Positions 44,986-52,363 of a stretch of 64,000 nt of DNA are shown here, in pieces. Under the pieces are notes generated by a model. The model did no database searches, had not been told where the DNA came from, and saw only the letters and a program-made list of their open reading frames with translations. Source of the stretch: Bog-756 sp963806455 (GTDB taxonomy: Bacteria; Actinomycetota; Acidimicrobiia; Acidimicrobiales; RAAP-2); assembly GCA_963806455.1 (NCBI GenBank), contig CAWDXZ010000002.1, forward strand, positions 62,001 through 126,000. The letters are read 5' to 3'. The first letter of the stretch is position 1. Each line of letters opens with the position of its first letter. Position numbers and translations under genes: made by a program.

Positions 44986-46434
44986 ATGACGGGCAAAGCC
45001 ACATTCGAGGCCGACTACGTGGTCGTGGGGGGCGGTGCCGTTGGCATGAGCTTCGTCGACGTCATCTTGGCGGAGTCCGACGCCACGGTGATTTTGGTGG
45101 ACCGGCGAGCCCATCCGGGCGGGCACTGGAACGATGCGTATTCGTTCGTTCGCCTTCACCAACCCTCCAGCTTCTACGGGGTGAACTCGACCGAGCTTGG
45201 GAGGGGAAGGAGGGACGAGCGGGGTCCGAACGCCGGAATGTACGAGCTCGCCTCGGGCGATGAGATTCGCGCCTACTTCGAGCAGGTGCTGCAGGACAAG
45301 TTCCTACCGTCGGGCCGTTTCACCTACCTCCCAATGAGTGAGTACACCGCGGATGGCCGGGTCACGTCTTTGCTCACGGGCGCTCAGTCGGCGGTCCGGG
45401 CCCGCAGGAAGGTTGTCGACGCCGGCTATATAGGATCAGACGTGCCATCGACACGGCCCCCGGCGTATCCCGTCGCGCCAGGTGTCGAGCTCGTCCCCGT
45501 CAACGGTCTGGCCAGGATCGATCGTCGCCATTCCCGCTACGTGATCGTCGGATCGGGAAAGACCGGGGCTGATGCCTGTCTTTGGTTGCTCGGACTCGGT
45601 ATCGATCCGTCTGCGATCGTGTGGATACGACCGCGGGACAGTTGGTTCTTCAACAGAGCCAGCTTCCAGGGGACCCTCCAGACGCTCGGAAGCTTTGCCA
45701 CTCAGCTCGAGGTGGTTGCGCAGGCCACGTCCATCGAGGACATCCTTCAGGGGTTCGAGGCGACCGGACAGATGCTGCGGATCGACCGGGGTCACTGGCC
45801 GACCATGTTCCGGGGGGCCACGACGACAGTCGCCGAGGTCGAGTTGCTGAGCGAGGTCACCAACGTCATACGGCTCGGCCACGTCACCCGCATTGAGCGA
45901 GGCGCGTTGGTGCTCGAACATGGGACCGTTCCGACCGAGGACGACTACCTCTACGTGGATTGCACGGCACGCGGCATTCCCAATCGCTCACCGGTTCCGA
46001 TCTTCGACCAGCAGAAGATCACGTTGCAGTACGTCATCTACGGTGGGCTGCCGACGTACAGCGCAGCTATCGCCGCGTTCGTCGAGCTCGGCGGTGATGG
46101 TGACGACCGCAAGAATGCCAACTGCCCTCCTCTACCAGTCACCGGGGAGCTCACCGACATTCCGCGCAACCTGATGGGTGACCTTCGGGTCCGCGAGGAA
46201 TGGTTGGGCGACGACCGGATCCGTGGATGGATGGACAAGGCACGTTTGAACCCGACGGCCGGGGCCGCGAGTCTGGAACCCGGTGACGCGGAGAAGCAAG
46301 CGGTTCTTGGGCGTCTTCTCTCCATGATGGGTCCGGCTCGATCGAACCTAGAGCGGATGGTCGCCCGCGCATCGGCATCACCGGCCGGCCCGGAGCCCAC
46401 CAGCACCGCGTCGGGACATCTGACTCATAGCTAA
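44986..46434 (+). CDS. FAD/NAD(P)-binding oxidoreductase
   Basis: A 482-residue flavoprotein. The FAD motif VVVGGGAVGMSFVDVILAE lies near residues 12-30, then the substrate-loop sequence HPGGHWNDAYSFVRLHQPSS. A second Rossmann motif, YVIVGSGKTGADACLWLLG, lies near 185-203. The layout resembles flavin monooxygenases, but no FxGxxxHxxxW fingerprint is visible, so its chemistry is uncertain. It is 21 bases downstream of the methyltransferase, same strand, and is probably the last gene of the TetR-controlled set. Confidence 0.82.
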   Translation: MTGKATFEADYVVVGGGAVGMSFVDVILAESDATVILVDRRAHPGGHWNDAYSFVRLHQPSSFYGVNSTELGRGRRDERGPNAGMYELASGDEIRAYFEQVLQDKFLPSGRFTYLPMSEYTADGRVTSLLTGAQSAVRARRKVVDAGYIGSDVPSTRPPAYPVAPGVELVPVNGLARIDRRHSRYVIVGSGKTGADACLWLLGLGIDPSAIVWIRPRDSWFFNRASFQGTLQTLGSFATQLEVVAQATSIEDILQGFEATGQMLRIDRGHWPTMFRGATTTVAEVELLSEVTNVIRLGHVTRIERGALVLEHGTVPTEDDYLYVDCTARGIPNRSPVPIFDQQKITLQYVIYGGLPTYSAAIAAFVELGGDGDDRKNANCPPLPVTGELTDIPRNLMGDLRVREEWLGDDRIRGWMDKARLNPTAGAASLEPGDAEKQAVLGRLLSMMGPARSNLERMVARASASPAGPEPTSTASGHLTHS

Positions 46435-46745
46435 GCAGCTGACGCAGGACACGGCGCCATCGGCGCTTCAACGCCCCGGCGGCACTGGCCTTCCGAGGGC
46501 GACACCCTGCCTGAGCGAAGCCGGACCAGGGAGTCGGTTCGTCAGCCGCAGGTCTTGGATACTCACGCCGAATCGGTCCATCGACGCAGGCGTTCTACGA
46601 CCTGAACAAGTAAACGCTTTCATTCCCACGCCGGAGTTGCCCGTCAGAGCGCGCGGCGTTCCCGAACGCCGGATCGCCTTTGGTGCTCACATTCATGCAT
46701 CCGACCGGAGGATTTGCTGGTGCTGTCGGTGGGTAATGAAAACCC
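46435..46745. other. Intergenic region, no gene recognised
   Basis: Between the flavoprotein and a small basic protein gene. I see no convincing frame and no clear terminator hairpin. It becomes less GC-rich toward the right. Confidence 0.4.
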
Positions 46746-46961
46746 ATGGCCAAAGACCTGAGTACGAAGCAACGCAAGAAGTTGAGCAGAAAGGAGTTTG
46801 CGCTTCCTGGAAAACGCAAATACCCGATCCCTGACAAAGCGCATGCCCGGAACGCCCTGGCTCGGGTCGCCCAGCACGGTACTCCCGCCGAACAGAAGAA
46901 GGTCAAGGCCGCTGTCAAGAAGAGGTTTCCGAGCATAGGCAAGAAGTCCAAAAAGAGGTGA
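46746..46961 (+). CDS. Small basic protein, DUF6582-like
   Basis: A 71-residue, very Lys/Arg-rich protein. The central block FALPGKRKYPIPDKAHARNA then LARVAQHGTPAEQKKVKAAV matches a small family found in actinobacteria and phages (DUF6582-type). No enzymatic residues are visible. The charge suggests nucleic-acid contact. It is alone, with a short less GC-rich upstream region. Confidence 0.75.
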   Translation: MAKDLSTKQRKKLSRKEFALPGKRKYPIPDKAHARNALARVAQHGTPAEQKKVKAAVKKRFPSIGKKSKKR

Positions 46962-46999
46962 ACATTCTCGAGGGGCATGTGTGCGCCAGACGGATGACA

Positions 47000-47051
47000 G
47001 TAAAGGTACCTTGACACAACTCATAAGGTAAAGGTACCTTTACCTTATGAG
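47000..47051. promoter_or_regulatory. XRE operator: 32-bp palindrome over start codon plus half repeat
   Basis: A perfect 32-bp palindrome covers 47020-47051, with half-site CTCATAAGGTAAAGGT. It contains the XRE start codon (47047). An upstream copy of GTAAAGGTACCTT lies at 47000-47012, 28 bases from the copy inside the palindrome (47028-47040). TTGACA at 47011-47016 is a candidate -35 and the -10 would lie within the palindrome, so the transcript may be leaderless. Confidence 0.75.
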
Positions 47052-47253
47052 GAACCGCGTGCGGGAGCTGCGCTCCGAACGGGGCCTGTCCCAGGCGGAA
47101 GTGGCCGCAGATCTCGGAGTCTCTCGTCAGACGGTCATCTCCATCGAGGGCGGTCGGTACTCCCCGTCGCTCCCCTTGGCATTTCAGATCGCCCGCTATT
47201 TCGATTCGACGGTCGACGAGATGTTCGACGCGGCAAAGGAGGAGCACAAATGA
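47047..47253 (+). CDS. XRE-family helix-turn-helix regulator
   Basis: A 68-residue single-domain repressor of the Cro/CI type: VRELRSERGLSQAEVAADLG, VSRQTVISIEGGRYSPSLPL, AFQIARYFDSTVDEMFDAAK. It resembles YozG-like regulators that pair with a small membrane protein. The start codon lies inside a 32-bp palindrome, so tight autoregulation is expected. Its stop lies next to an ATG (47250) that has the best ribosome site, AAGGAGGAGCACAA. Confidence 0.9.
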   Translation: MRNRVRELRSERGLSQAEVAADLGVSRQTVISIEGGRYSPSLPLAFQIARYFDSTVDEMFDAAKEEHK

Positions 47254-47275
47254 TCGGGACAAAGCACCCCGACTG

Positions 47276-47635
47276 GTGGTGCCAGGGACCATGGTGGTTG
47301 GTGGCAGCGCTATTGCGATCGGTTCGTGGATCGGACAGGGTTTGGGAGCCGGCTTGAGTGTCGAGATCGTGACTCTCGTTGCGACGTTCGGTTATTACGT
47401 CCTTGGAGGCAGAGACAGCGATCTTGGAGCCCTATTCGGATCTAGGCCCGATGAACGCCAGGTCAGCATCGACCTGCGCGCCACCGCATTCACCGCCCAC
47501 GTGTTGATCTTGGTGGCCGTCGGTGGAGTGGTCGTATCGATGGCAATGGGTGCACTCGTATGGCCGTTTCTCCTGTTCGGGGTTGTCGGCGGAGTCACCT
47601 ACGTCGTTGGTCTCCTGATCTACCGGCACGATTGA
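47276..47635 (+). CDS. Small membrane protein paired with XRE regulator
   Basis: About 119 residues with four hydrophobic segments, the first near GTMVVGGSAIAIGSWIGQGL, then VEIVTLVATFGYYVLGG, AHVLILVAVGGVVVSMAMG and FLLFGVVGGVTYVVGLLIY. GSRPDERQVSIDLRATAFTA between helices 2 and 3 is a conserved-looking loop. The best ribosome site points to ATG 47250 in a different frame (MIGTKHPDWW), so a base may be missing at about 47260-47275. As written, the GTG at 47276 is the only start. Regulator and membrane partner probably form one operon. Confidence 0.72.
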   Translation: MVPGTMVVGGSAIAIGSWIGQGLGAGLSVEIVTLVATFGYYVLGGRDSDLGALFGSRPDERQVSIDLRATAFTAHVLILVAVGGVVVSMAMGALVWPFLLFGVVGGVTYVVGLLIYRHD

Positions 47636-47756
47636 GATCCACCTCATTCCGACCGAGGCCTTCACCACACCCCAGAAGCGGTAGCACCAAGTCCCGTGGC
47701 GCAGTGATCGAACTCGCACCGGGAGGGTGAGGGTCGAACTCGCGCGAGACGAGGTC

Positions 47757-48116
47757 CTACTTCAAGCCCTCAATGATCTCGATCAACTCATGTGGCCGGT
47801 ATCCCTGGTGACGGGCGAAGTCCAGCAGCTCCCGGGCTCGGACAAGTACCGCGGTGCGTTCTGGCGTTCCCGCCACGGTCACTCCTCGTCCCCGACGGAA
47901 CTCGAGAAGCCCCTCATCGCGCAGGACACGCAGTGCGCGGAACACGGTGTTGGAGTTGACACCGATGATCGCGGCGAGGTCTCGGGCCGGGGGTATTCGC
48001 TCCCCGGGGCCGATCTCACCGTCAGCAATGGCGCGACGGATCTCCGCGGCCACTTGCTCATGCAGCGCCACCGAGTGTGAACGATCGACCTTGACGTGCG
48101 AAATGATGACAGTCAC
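47757..48116 (-). CDS. GntR-family (YtrA-type) transcriptional regulator
   Basis: A 119-residue short GntR protein. The winged helix is ALHEQVAAEIRRAIADGEIG, PGERIPPARDLAAIIGVNSN and TVFRALRVLRDEGLLEFRRG. The effector domain is only a short helical tail (ELLDFARHQGYRPHELIEII), as in the YtrA subfamily, which usually controls transporters. No transporter genes follow on the same strand, so its target is unclear. Confidence 0.87.
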   Translation of the reverse strand: MTVIISHVKVDRSHSVALHEQVAAEIRRAIADGEIGPGERIPPARDLAAIIGVNSNTVFRALRVLRDEGLLEFRRGRGVTVAGTPERTAVLVRARELLDFARHQGYRPHELIEIIEGLK

Positions 48117-48505
48117 GGTAGCACCATGAGCCCGGATGCATCTGCCCCCCCCGAACCAGCATGACGGTTGCCCGAAGTTCTCATCAGAAGAGCCCAGCGG
48201 CGGCAGCGTGGCTGGAGAGCCGCCATCTTGGGCGTCGTGGTGAATCGTGGCCGGGCGGGCCTGTCAGAGCTCAAGATGACCGGAACGTATGGGGAACAGT
48301 GAGAACGGCTGCGCGAGGTGCCTACCGGATCGCCGGTTCGGATGGCGGTGTCATCACCTTCGGAGTCGCTCAGTTCGACGGAAGTGCGGCGTGAATGGAA
48401 CGCTCTGAGGAACGGCCGTCTAGGTCGAAGTCCGACCCGGTGGCCCCAACTCTGATTGAAGCGGCTCGACATCACCAGACGCGATGACGCCGCATCACGG
48501 CTGCA
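48117..48505. other. Intergenic region with a gene scrap
   Basis: No complete gene. The only recognisable item is the repeat fragment at 48299-48394. The remaining frames are Arg/Ser-rich and unsupported. Confidence 0.4.
48299..48394 (+). pseudogene. Isolated GYWLVASDGG-type repeat fragment
   Basis: A 31-codon frame from GTG to stop reads GAYRIAGSDGGVITFGVAQF then DGSAA. It matches one half unit of the 42-residue repeat in the secreted protein at 32.5-34.4 kb. No signal sequence or further repeats are nearby. It is probably the tail of a deleted gene of that family. Confidence 0.5.
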
Positions 48506-48826
48506 TTGCTGTATGTGCCGATTCTGCTGGGAGGTCTCATTGTGGGAATCGTTGGGGGTGGTCGCAGCGGAGAGTTCAACTCGGTTCGTCGCGTGTCGAC
48601 ATCGCCATCTGCGTCGAGTGGTCTTGCTCGTCCCGGTTTGGCACCGGAAACGAACCCGTCCTTCCTGTCGAGGAGCCAGCCGACACTTGCCTGGCAGGTA
48701 GCAAGAGGTCTGGCCGTCCAGGCTGCACAGGCCGCCGCTGCACAGGCCGCCGCTGCACAGGCCGCCGCCACCCAGGCCGCCGCCGCCCAGGCCGCGGCGC
48801 ACGGCCTCATCGGATCTCAACGGTAG
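48506..48826 (+). CDS. Hypothetical protein with hydrophobic start and Ala/Gln repeat tail
   Basis: About 106 residues if the TTG at 48506 is the start. Residues 2-20 are hydrophobic (LYVPILLGGLIVGIVGGG), the middle is polar, and residues about 72-95 repeat AQAAA five times. The tail would be a long helix or linker. No strong ribosome site is seen and the opposite strand is also open, so the gene is uncertain. Confidence 0.35.
   Translation: MLYVPILLGGLIVGIVGGGRSGEFNSVRRVSTSPSASSGLARPGLAPETNPSFLSRSQPTLAWQVARGLAVQAAQAAAAQAAAAQAAATQAAAAQAAAHGLIGSQR
48719..48800. repeat. 15-bp tandem repeat (GCACAGGCCGCCGCT)
   Basis: About five imperfect copies of the 15-base unit; the first three are nearly exact. 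In the plus frame they encode AQAAA units. Copy number could vary by slippage. Confidence 0.7.
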
Positions 48827-48961
48827 GTCTGCTTGCCGGCGCTCACGGTGGACTGGACGCACTGGGGACATCGCGTTGAGCTGATCCGAGGTGAAGAGCC
48901 AGCGGAGTAGGCGCGATGGGTGAGGAACCGGTCCGACATCAACCAGCGCACTGATGGCGGG

Positions 48962-49234
48962 CTATGGCTGGTTCTGATTCTGCTGTCCCTGGCCCTGCTG
49001 GTTCTGCCCCTGGCCCTGCTGATTCTGCCCCTGGCCCTGCTGCCCCTGGTTCTGCTGGTGGTCGCCCGTCGCTGTGGACGAAGCCGTCGTGTTGGCAGGA
49101 CGTGTGCCTGGGGGGTTCGTGCTGTGGTCGGTCCCCGAGGAGGCAGAGGAGCACGCAGCCAGGCTGAGACCAATCGATAAGACCACCGCTCCGAGTCCCA
49201 GCTGGCGACGAATCATGTTTCGTCTATCGGTCAT
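48962..49234 (-). CDS. Small lipoprotein with Gln/Asn/Gly repeats
   Basis: About 90 residues. The signal peptide LGAVVLSIGLSLAACSSASS ends in the lipobox LAAC. A Ser/Thr/Pro-rich spacer is followed by a tail of QNQQGQGQ units. It would be anchored on the outer face of the membrane. The ATG at 49234 (MTDRRNMIRRQLG) or 49216 can start it. The DNA repeat of CCCTGGCCCTG units at about 48985-49050 underlies the tail. Function unknown. Confidence 0.65.
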   Translation of the reverse strand: MTDRRNMIRRQLGLGAVVLSIGLSLAACSSASSGTDHSTNPPGTRPANTTASSTATGDHQQNQGQQGQGQNQQGQGQNQQGQGQQNQNQP

Positions 49235-49338
49235 CTGTCGACTCAACTGAAGGCGGACGACTGACTGCATGGGCCGTAGTCCGGAAATGCGAAAGTGGCA
49301 CGACCATCGACCATGGTCTACGAGCGCTTTCACCCCCC

Positions 49339-51906
49339 TCACGCGGCCTGAGCCGGAACCTCCACTGGGAGCTGGATCGGCAGGTTGGCCGACGACTCAC
49401 CCACACCGACCACGTACTTCCCGCCGACGACGGTGGGGGTCCCCCCGGCATCGGAGGCGAAGCCCGACGCCGGCAGGACGAGTGTGGCGCGGATGGTGGC
49501 TCCTGGCGCCACGACGAGTTTCGTGAAGGCCCGGAGCTGCTCAGGGGGTTCGCCGAGCCCCGGCGGCTCGGACACATAGGCCTGGACGACGTCGGCTCCG
49601 GACCGGGTGCCGGTGTTGGTCACGTCGACCTGCACGGCATAGCCCCCTGCCGGCGATGGGGTGATCTGCGGGTCCGAGAGCGCGAACGTGGTGTAATCCA
49701 GTCCGAAGCCGAACGGAAACAGCGGGGTGACGGCCTTCGCCTGGTACCAGCGGTAACCGACGTCAAGGTCGCTGCCGAAACTCACCTGCGCGTCGATCCC
49801 CGGAAACTCGGCGATGGTGGATGCGGGCTGGGCGGCAGGCGACGAGGGGAATGTGAGCGGTAGCCGCCCCGAGGGGTCGACCCGACCGGTCAGGACGGCG
49901 GCTACGGCGGCGCCGTCCTCCTCGCCCGGGTACCAGGCCTCGACCACCCCGGCCACCTTCGGCAGCCACGGCATGAGAACTGCCCCGCCGCTGTTGACGA
50001 CCACGACGGTGCGGGGGTTGACGGCGGCCACGGCGGCGATCAGCTGGTCGGCGTCACCCGGGAGCGCCAGGGAGCGATCGGACCCCTCAGTTTGGAGCTC
50101 GCCGGCGAAGACGACCGCGACCGAGGACCGCCGGGCTGCGGCGACGGCCGCGTCGATTTGCGCCGTCTCGTCGGCGATACCGAACGCGGGGGCTGGACGT
50201 CCGTCGACCGCGAACCAGCGGATCACGAACGTGTAGTGGACCCCGGCCCGGAGAGACACGGCGGTTGACAGGAGGGTCGGAGCATGGATCCCCGGCGACG
50301 ACAGGACCGGGGCATCGTTCATGGTCAGCCAGGTGTCGCCGACCTGGTGCAGTCCGATCCGGTAGATCCCGGACGAGCGGGGGGTGACCGTCTCACTCCA
50401 CGAGCTCCACCCGTTGCCGGTCCCCGGGGTTGTGGCGGTGGCCACTGCATCGGTCACATTTCGGGACTCGACGATCGTCAGGTCCTCCTTGCCGGGCTCC
50501 ACTCGGTCGGCGTGGAGGTGCGGCTCGTCCGCGTCGAAGTAGCGCTTGGAGAAGATGCGACCGGTGGTGATGGAGCGAAGCTGGACGGAGCGCAGTCCCC
50601 CCTGGGCATAGCGGATCGTCGTCGAGCGCCCGAGAGCAGACTGCAGCGCGGCAAGAGGTGTCGATACGAACGGCGCCGCGACCGCCGAACTGCCGTCCCC
50701 CGCGGTGATCGGGTGGGTCGCCCCGGACCCGATCACCGCGACCGAGTTGATCCCATGGGCCAGCGGGAGCACCGCTCCGGCGTCCTTCAGCAGCACCATG
50801 GATGCTTCGGCCCCGGAGAGCGCCGTGGCTGTGTGCGCCGGGGTGATCGCCTCGGCCGACGGTCTTGCACGGAGGGGGTGGGCGATGAGCCCATACCGGA
50901 ACATCGTGGTGAGGGTCTCGGTGACCGCCCGGTCGAGATCGGCGACCGGGATGGCACCGGACCGGACCAGTTGGACCAGGGCCGCGGTCGAGCCGGGCTT
51001 GACCAGTGCGATGCCGGCCCGGAACGCCGAAGCAGTGCCTCCATTCGGCACGGCGGCGAGATCCGACCGAACGAATCCGGTGAATCCCCACGACCTGAGG
51101 TCAGCGTAGACGGTCGGGTCGGAGCAGTCATTGACGGAATTGACCGAGCCGTACGAGCACATGATGGACGCCACGTGGGCTTGCTGGACGGTCGCTTCGT
51201 ACGGTGGGTTGAACACCTCAGCAAGTGCCCGGGCGCTGACTTGCTGGTCGAGGATGTGGCGCGCTGTCTCCTGCGAGTACGCGGTGACGTGTTTGAGGTT
51301 CGCCATGGTCCCAGTGGACTGGATACCCTCTACGCTGGCGACGCCCAGGGCGCCGGTCAGCATCGGGTCCTCGCCGAATGCCTCGAAGATCCGGCCGGCC
51401 TCCGGCACTCGAGCGAGGTTGAGCTCGGGCCCCTGCGAGGCGTCGATTCCCTTTGTCCGGGCCTCCTGGCCCATGACCACACCGGTGGCACGCGCCACCG
51501 ACGGGTCGAAGGTTGCAGCCACTCCGATGCCGGACGGCAGCTGCGTCACTCCGTGCATATTGAAGGCAATTCCGTTCGGTCCGTCGGTGAGAGTGAGCGG
51601 CGGGATGCACAGCGAGGGAATCCCGAGGTTGGTGTTCTCGACCGGCGCCTGTGTCCTCAGGATGACGAACGTCGCCTTCTGGCGGACGGTCATCCGAGCG
51701 AGTACCTCGGCGGCCAACGACGCGGGAGTGCCCTCCCCGTGTCGGGACTGGGACACCCAGGGGCACCGGGCTGCCGACTGGCCCGATGGAGCAGGCGCGC
51801 CGTCGGCAATTTCCATGCCCACCAGGGCGGAACCCGGAACGGATGCGCCGACGAGGAGTCCGACCATGAGGATCCGTCTTCGGATAGAGCATCGGGGGCT
51901 GGTCAT
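49339..51906 (-). CDS. Secreted GH3 beta-glucosidase-like enzyme with PA14 insert
   Basis: An 855-residue exported glycoside hydrolase family 3 enzyme. A signal peptide (RRILMVGLLVGASVPGSALV) is followed by the (beta/alpha)8 domain: LTLTDGPNGIAF, GPELNLARVPEAGRIFEAFG, EDPMLTGALGVASVEGIQST, NLKHVTAYSQE and MCSYGSVNSVND. The nucleophile Asp is in GFVRSDLAAV, less usual than VSDW. A PA14-like beta-barrel (SKRYFDADEPHLHADRVE through FVIRWFAVDG) interrupts the second domain, which has AGELQTEGSDRSLALPGDAD. A fibronectin-III-like C-terminus ends it. It probably hydrolyses external beta-glucosides. Confidence 0.88.
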   Translation of the reverse strand: MTSPRCSIRRRILMVGLLVGASVPGSALVGMEIADGAPAPSGQSAARCPWVSQSRHGEGTPASLAAEVLARMTVRQKATFVILRTQAPVENTNLGIPSLCIPPLTLTDGPNGIAFNMHGVTQLPSGIGVAATFDPSVARATGVVMGQEARTKGIDASQGPELNLARVPEAGRIFEAFGEDPMLTGALGVASVEGIQSTGTMANLKHVTAYSQETARHILDQQVSARALAEVFNPPYEATVQQAHVASIMCSYGSVNSVNDCSDPTVYADLRSWGFTGFVRSDLAAVPNGGTASAFRAGIALVKPGSTAALVQLVRSGAIPVADLDRAVTETLTTMFRYGLIAHPLRARPSAEAITPAHTATALSGAEASMVLLKDAGAVLPLAHGINSVAVIGSGATHPITAGDGSSAVAAPFVSTPLAALQSALGRSTTIRYAQGGLRSVQLRSITTGRIFSKRYFDADEPHLHADRVEPGKEDLTIVESRNVTDAVATATTPGTGNGWSSWSETVTPRSSGIYRIGLHQVGDTWLTMNDAPVLSSPGIHAPTLLSTAVSLRAGVHYTFVIRWFAVDGRPAPAFGIADETAQIDAAVAAARRSSVAVVFAGELQTEGSDRSLALPGDADQLIAAVAAVNPRTVVVVNSGGAVLMPWLPKVAGVVEAWYPGEEDGAAVAAVLTGRVDPSGRLPLTFPSSPAAQPASTIAEFPGIDAQVSFGSDLDVGYRWYQAKAVTPLFPFGFGLDYTTFALSDPQITPSPAGGYAVQVDVTNTGTRSGADVVQAYVSEPPGLGEPPEQLRAFTKLVVAPGATIRATLVLPASGFASDAGGTPTVVGGKYVVGVGESSANLPIQLPVEVPAQAA

Positions 51907-52363
51907 ACGACCGCTCGTTGCTCCTTTCCGGTCGGGCCTGGACGTGTTCGGACCTCATGGACCGATTGCACCGTGCCACCCTAGGACGCACGAAGGCCCG
52001 GGTGGCGTACCGACCCGGCGCGAAGGCCGACCCGGCCGGAGCAGCCTCCCTCGGGGTGGGCCCTCGTGGTCCACGCGAGATGCGGCCTCGGGCCCGGTCG
52101 CATCTCGACCTCGGTCCGCGAATGCCACGCGGCAGGGGCTCGTAGCCGAGCGGAGAGCCTCGGAAGTGGCGCTGGGCCCGCGGACACGACGACCTGATGC
52201 AGTGGTACTCCATCGCCTCGAACCCGGCGTCTTCCCGGCTGACCAGGGGAGCGGACCAAAAGTGGTCGCCGCCGGCCGGGCCCCGGTCGTCTCACCCGTC
52301 GAGCTCGAGCTGGCCGCCGCCGCCCACGGAGGTGACGACCGGACTTGACCTAGTGTTGCGGCC
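51907..52363. other. Divergent intergenic region, no gene recognised
   Basis: This 457-base stretch separates the GH3 gene from the monooxygenase operon that runs the other way. Open frames are Arg/Pro/Ala-rich and overlap in all phases, as expected from non-coding GC-rich DNA. TTGACC and TAGTGT close to the ATG at 52364 are candidate promoter elements of the operon. Confidence 0.4.

Noticed and set aside
50284..51984. 566-codon plus-strand frame
   Set aside because: It is antisense to the GH3 gene, Arg/Gly/Asp-rich, and has no recognisable domain; the minus frame has clear GH3 motifs.
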